Shown: in pieces, positions 6,525 through 7,695 of the stretch
How positions within the stretch are numbered: position 1 is the stretch's first letter
Layout of the letters: every line of letters begins with the position of its first letter
Assembly: GCA_017939025.1 (NCBI GenBank)
Contig: JAGBAI010000026.1
Location: 1 to 7,695, forward strand
Direction: 5' to 3'
DNA length: 7,695 nucleotides
Source of the DNA: Oscillospiraceae bacterium
Lineage (GTDB): Bacteria > Bacillota_A > Clostridia > Oscillospirales > Oscillospiraceae
Program-made: the position numbers and the translations under genes
Notes under the pieces: generated by a model
Seen by the model: the letters and a program-made list of their open reading frames with translations, nothing else
What the model was told of the DNA's origin: nothing
The model's database searches: none

Positions 6525-6593
6525 CTTTCTATCCACGCAGCCAGTGGGCAATCTGCTGCATGGGTATCGGAATCTGCAGGGGGAACAGTTCCG

Positions 6594-6640
6594 AAAAAAA
6601 CAAAATAAAAAGCTGCGGCAGTTGATAAAACTGCCGCAGC
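6594..6640 (-). terminator. Intrinsic terminator in the leader of unit 2 (riboswitch 2 expression platform)
   Basis: On the minus strand GCTGCGGCAGTT (6629-6640) pairs perfectly over 12 bases with 6612-6623 around a five-base loop. A T-rich tail, TTTTTATTTTGTTTTTTT, runs over 6594-6611. It sits about 60 bases after riboswitch 2 and is nearly the same sequence as the unit 1 terminator at 1893-1935, including the preceding GCAGAAAT. It is the probable off-switch for the whole uptake and cbiK-cbiL operon. Confidence 0.92.
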
Positions 6641-6664
6641 CGTATTTCTGCGCATAAAATGCTT

Positions 6665-6693
6665 CCGTCTGTTTCAAAACGCGGAAACAGCGG
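6665..6693 (-). other. Hairpin between riboswitch 2 and its terminator
   Basis: CTGTTTC (6669-6675) and GAAACAG (6684-6690) form a perfect 7-pair stem with an 8-base loop, and CCG/CGG (6665-6667 with 6691-6693) add three pairs after a one-base bulge. It lies in the expression platform but has no clear counterpart at the same place in the unit 1 leader. A role as a folding spacer or in anti-termination is possible but unproven. Confidence 0.5.
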
Positions 6694-6702
6694 AAAATAA
6701 TC

Positions 6703-6892
6703 CAAGCAGGTCTCCTGACTTGCGCATCCACAGCTTCCGCACCAGCCTTCTCAGGGAATCCCCAATGACCGACTTTCGTCCTGTGCGGAGCCTCCACGCT
6801 TACAGTGGCGGTACCGTCCCGGTTTTTCACCGGATTCTCTATTCTCCCCGCAGCCATTACACACTGCGAAGCACTTGAATACGATATGGATT
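6703..6892 (-). promoter_or_regulatory. Cobalamin riboswitch 2 (AdoCbl-type aptamer, Rfam Cobalamin family)
   Basis: On the minus strand the aptamer has the same ordered landmarks as riboswitch 1: a CGCAG/CTGCG hairpin near its 5' part, AATCCGG with the CCGG...CCGG hairpin (6819-6833), the B12 box GCCACTGT (6802-6809), GGACGAAAGTCGGTCATTGG, and the 3' element AAGTCAGGAGACCTGCTT ending near 6704. It is followed by the terminator at 6594-6640. The core is nearly identical to riboswitch 1, while the 5' hairpin has changed sequence yet kept pairing. It should repress the unit 2 binding protein, permease, ATPase, cbiK and cbiL together. The exact ends are approximate. Confidence 0.95.
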
Positions 6893-6898
6893 TACAAT

Positions 6899-6928
6899 AT
6901 GATATCACTATTTTACGACTGTTGTCAA
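6899..6928 (-). promoter_or_regulatory. Sigma-A type promoter of unit 2
   Basis: On the minus strand a perfect TTGACA (6923-6928) is followed after 18 bases by TATCAT (6899-6904), a 4-of-6 match to the -10 consensus. The start of transcription would be near 6892, directly before the riboswitch 2 aptamer. The placement mirrors that of the unit 1 promoter. Confidence 0.75.
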
Positions 6929-7201
6929 TAGAATTTTCCTCTTGTACCTGGTATCTGTTGTTTTACAGTAAAGTATCATTTTCGTCTATCCGTAAGCCGA
7001 TTTCACCCCCCGCAGACTGTGTAAATCACCCTGTCTATTTCCCTCAACCTCATACTGTGCATCGCTGGTACAATACATTGAAGGATATTAAGGATGCGCA
7101 GTGTGTCGTACAGAATATCGCTCTTAAGCGTCAATGCAGCTTATATAAAACAACCTTCCGTGACGGGCAGCATACCACCAAGAGAGATTCCGATATTGTG
7201 A
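6929..7201. other. Intergenic stretch without an identifiable gene
   Basis: Upstream of the unit 2 promoter I find no recognisable gene on either strand. One plus-strand frame stays open from within the riboswitch to a stop at 7303-7305. From about 7060 its translation (for example RWYNTLKDIKDAQCVVQN) looks protein-like, but it has no convincing ribosome binding site and matches no family I recognise. It then overlaps the rodA fragment in another frame. It could be a remnant of a displaced gene. No tRNA, insertion-sequence ends or long repeats are visible. Confidence 0.4.
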
Positions 7202-7420
7202 AAGAGATGGTATACACCTTGTCTACTAAAGGAGCAAGTCCTAATCAATGTGGGTATGTGTATTGGAGTTATGCCGGTTATCGGTTTGACCATGCCGTTA
7301 ATTAGCTATGGTGGTTCCTCTGTCGTGACCATTTTTGCTATGCTTGGTCTTGTGTCAGGTGCTTATGCCCGACCACAAAGCCTGAGCCATGAACGATATA
7401 TTCAGCCCTACCGTGGGTAA
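7202..7420 (+). pseudogene. C-terminal fragment of a RodA/FtsW-family cell-wall polymerase (SEDS protein)
   Basis: The frame ending at TAA 7418-7420 encodes QVLINVGMCIGVMPVIGL followed by TMPLISYGGSSVV and a last hydrophobic helix, TIFAMLGLVSGAYAR. This is the conserved C-terminal signature of SEDS proteins, the peptidoglycan glycosyltransferases RodA and FtsW; the P-x-I-S-Y-G-G-S-S motif is diagnostic. The natural-looking tail RPQSLSHERYIQPYRG follows. Only the last ~65 residues of a protein normally around 370-450 long are present. An in-frame TGA at 7199-7201 closes the frame, and the residues before position ~7233 no longer resemble the family. No start codon with a suitable ribosome binding site is seen. 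It is therefore a truncated remnant, non-functional as a polymerase. The break may mark where DNA now carrying the B12 cluster was joined. Whether it was RodA or FtsW is not decided; the tail is more RodA-like. Confidence 0.82.
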
Positions 7421-7499
7421 GTATCAGACCAGAACCGATACGATTCTGTTTTCTGCCAAGTATGGCGAGAACAAACTGATTATTGCACAAAAATCGTAG
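7389..7499 (+). CDS. Small ORF of 36 residues, unknown function
   Basis: An ATG at 7389-7391 opens a 36-codon frame, ending at TAG 7497-7499, that overlaps the end of the rodA remnant in a different frame. The product begins MNDIFSPTVGKYQTRTDT and ends KYGENKLIIAQKS. It is soluble-looking and mixed in charge, with no signal peptide or membrane segment, and matches no family I recognise. A TGA in the same frame at 7383-7385 rules out an upstream extension. There is no good ribosome binding site. It could be the C-terminal scrap of a lost gene or a real small protein, co-directional with the zinc-finger gene that starts 28 bases later. Codon choice looks coding-like, but the evidence is weak. 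Confidence 0.3.
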   Translation: MNDIFSPTVGKYQTRTDTILFSAKYGENKLIIAQKS

Positions 7500-7513
7500 C
7501 ATCATTTGTCAAT

Positions 7514-7519
7514 AGGAGG
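7514..7519 (+). promoter_or_regulatory. Ribosome binding site of the zinc-finger protein gene
   Basis: A consensus AGGAGG lies 8 bases before the ATG at 7528-7530. It supports that start and shows that the gene at the right edge is probably intact and translated. Confidence 0.8.
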
Positions 7520-7527
7520 TTTTAATT

Positions 7528-7695
7528 ATGGACATACCCTGTGATTTGATTTTGGATCTGCTTCCACTGTATCAGCGTGGTCTATGCAGTGAGAACAGCG
7601 AAATGATCATTACAGAACATCTGACTGGCTGCGATGCCTGTTATGAGATTCTAAGCAAAATGGACGAGAAAGTAGACGTTCCCCGATATGAGCAA
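7528..7695 (+). CDS. Putative zinc-finger (zf-HC2) anti-sigma-type protein, partial
   Basis: The first 56 residues are in the window and the frame runs off the right edge. The start MDIPCDLILDLLPLYQRGLCSE is the typical opening of zf-HC2 domain proteins of Bacillota, which begin with a Cys followed by D-L-L-P-L-Y and a second Cys. The zinc motif follows as H31-x3-C35-x2-C38 (HLTGCDAC), with C5 and C20 as further conserved cysteines. Proteins with this domain often bind an ECF sigma factor and frequently have a membrane segment and sensor region after it, which would lie outside the window. No sigma factor gene is visible just upstream, where one would normally expect it; only the rodA remnant and a 36-codon ORF are there. 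The anti-sigma role is therefore family-based inference. A strong AGGAGG fixes the start. Confidence 0.8.
   Translation, partial: MDIPCDLILDLLPLYQRGLCSENSEMIITEHLTGCDACYEILSKMDEKVDVPRYEQ

Noticed and set aside
1904..6640. Repeated GGCTGCGGCAG sequences considered as a mobile repeat
   Set aside because: Both copies are terminator stems at equivalent positions behind the two riboswitches, so they are explained by the duplicated regulatory leader.
6459..6908. Minus-strand 149-codon ORF over the unit 2 leader
   Set aside because: Its start lies in the promoter region ahead of the predicted transcription start, and it spans the riboswitch and terminator. The translation is meaningless; structured RNA explains the region.
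6805..7305. Plus-strand 166-codon ORF
   Set aside because: Its first third is the antisense of riboswitch 2 and its start lies within the aptamer. Only the part after about 7057 could conceivably be coding, and it is reported separately as a weak observation.

Overview
This window looks like chromosomal DNA from an anaerobic, low-to-mid GC Gram-positive bacterium of the class Clostridia, perhaps a gut Oscillospirales-type organism. That placement is inference. It rests on the strong AGGAGG ribosome binding sites, the lipoprotein-type binding proteins, the oxygen-independent cobalamin enzymes CbiK and CbiL, the intrinsic terminators, and the clostridial flavour of the protein fragments at the right end.

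About nine tenths of the window is a minus-strand cobalamin (vitamin B12) region made of two consecutive transcription units, read from right to left. Unit 2 starts at a promoter near 6899-6928. A cobalamin riboswitch (about 6703-6892) and an intrinsic terminator follow. A 12-codon leader ORF may come next. The genes are then a BtuF/FecB-like binding lipoprotein (5475-6401), a FecCD-type permease (4493-5512), an ATPase (3739-4500), the cobalt chelatase cbiK (2953-3729) and the C20-methyltransferase cbiL (2264-2947). All junctions are overlapping or almost touching. Unit 1 starts immediately afterwards, with a textbook TTGACA promoter (2198-2226), a second and very similar cobalamin riboswitch (2001-2190) and a near-copy of the same terminator hairpin (1893-1935). 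It encodes a second binding lipoprotein (702-1754) and a second FecCD permease that runs off the left edge (from 692).

Together these genes would take up a corrinoid or related metal-tetrapyrrole compound through two paralogous ABC importers. Two early steps of cobalt-first corrin synthesis, cobalt insertion into sirohydrochlorin and C20 methylation, are made from the same B12-repressed message. I see no terminator between cbiL and the second promoter, so read-through from unit 2 would have to pass riboswitch 1. That gives a nested arrangement.

The right-hand 750 bases are different. They hold a plus-strand fragment of the last ~65 codons of a RodA/FtsW-family cell-wall polymerase, with no upstream part. 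A 36-codon ORF of unknown nature follows. The window ends inside a putative zf-HC2 anti-sigma-type zinc-finger gene with its own strong ribosome binding site. This area looks like a recombination scar flanking the B12 cluster. I saw no tRNA, rRNA, CRISPR array or insertion sequence. The biology is mostly recognisable; the features most worth a second look are the paired riboswitches with copied expression platforms, the leader ORF and the rodA remnant.
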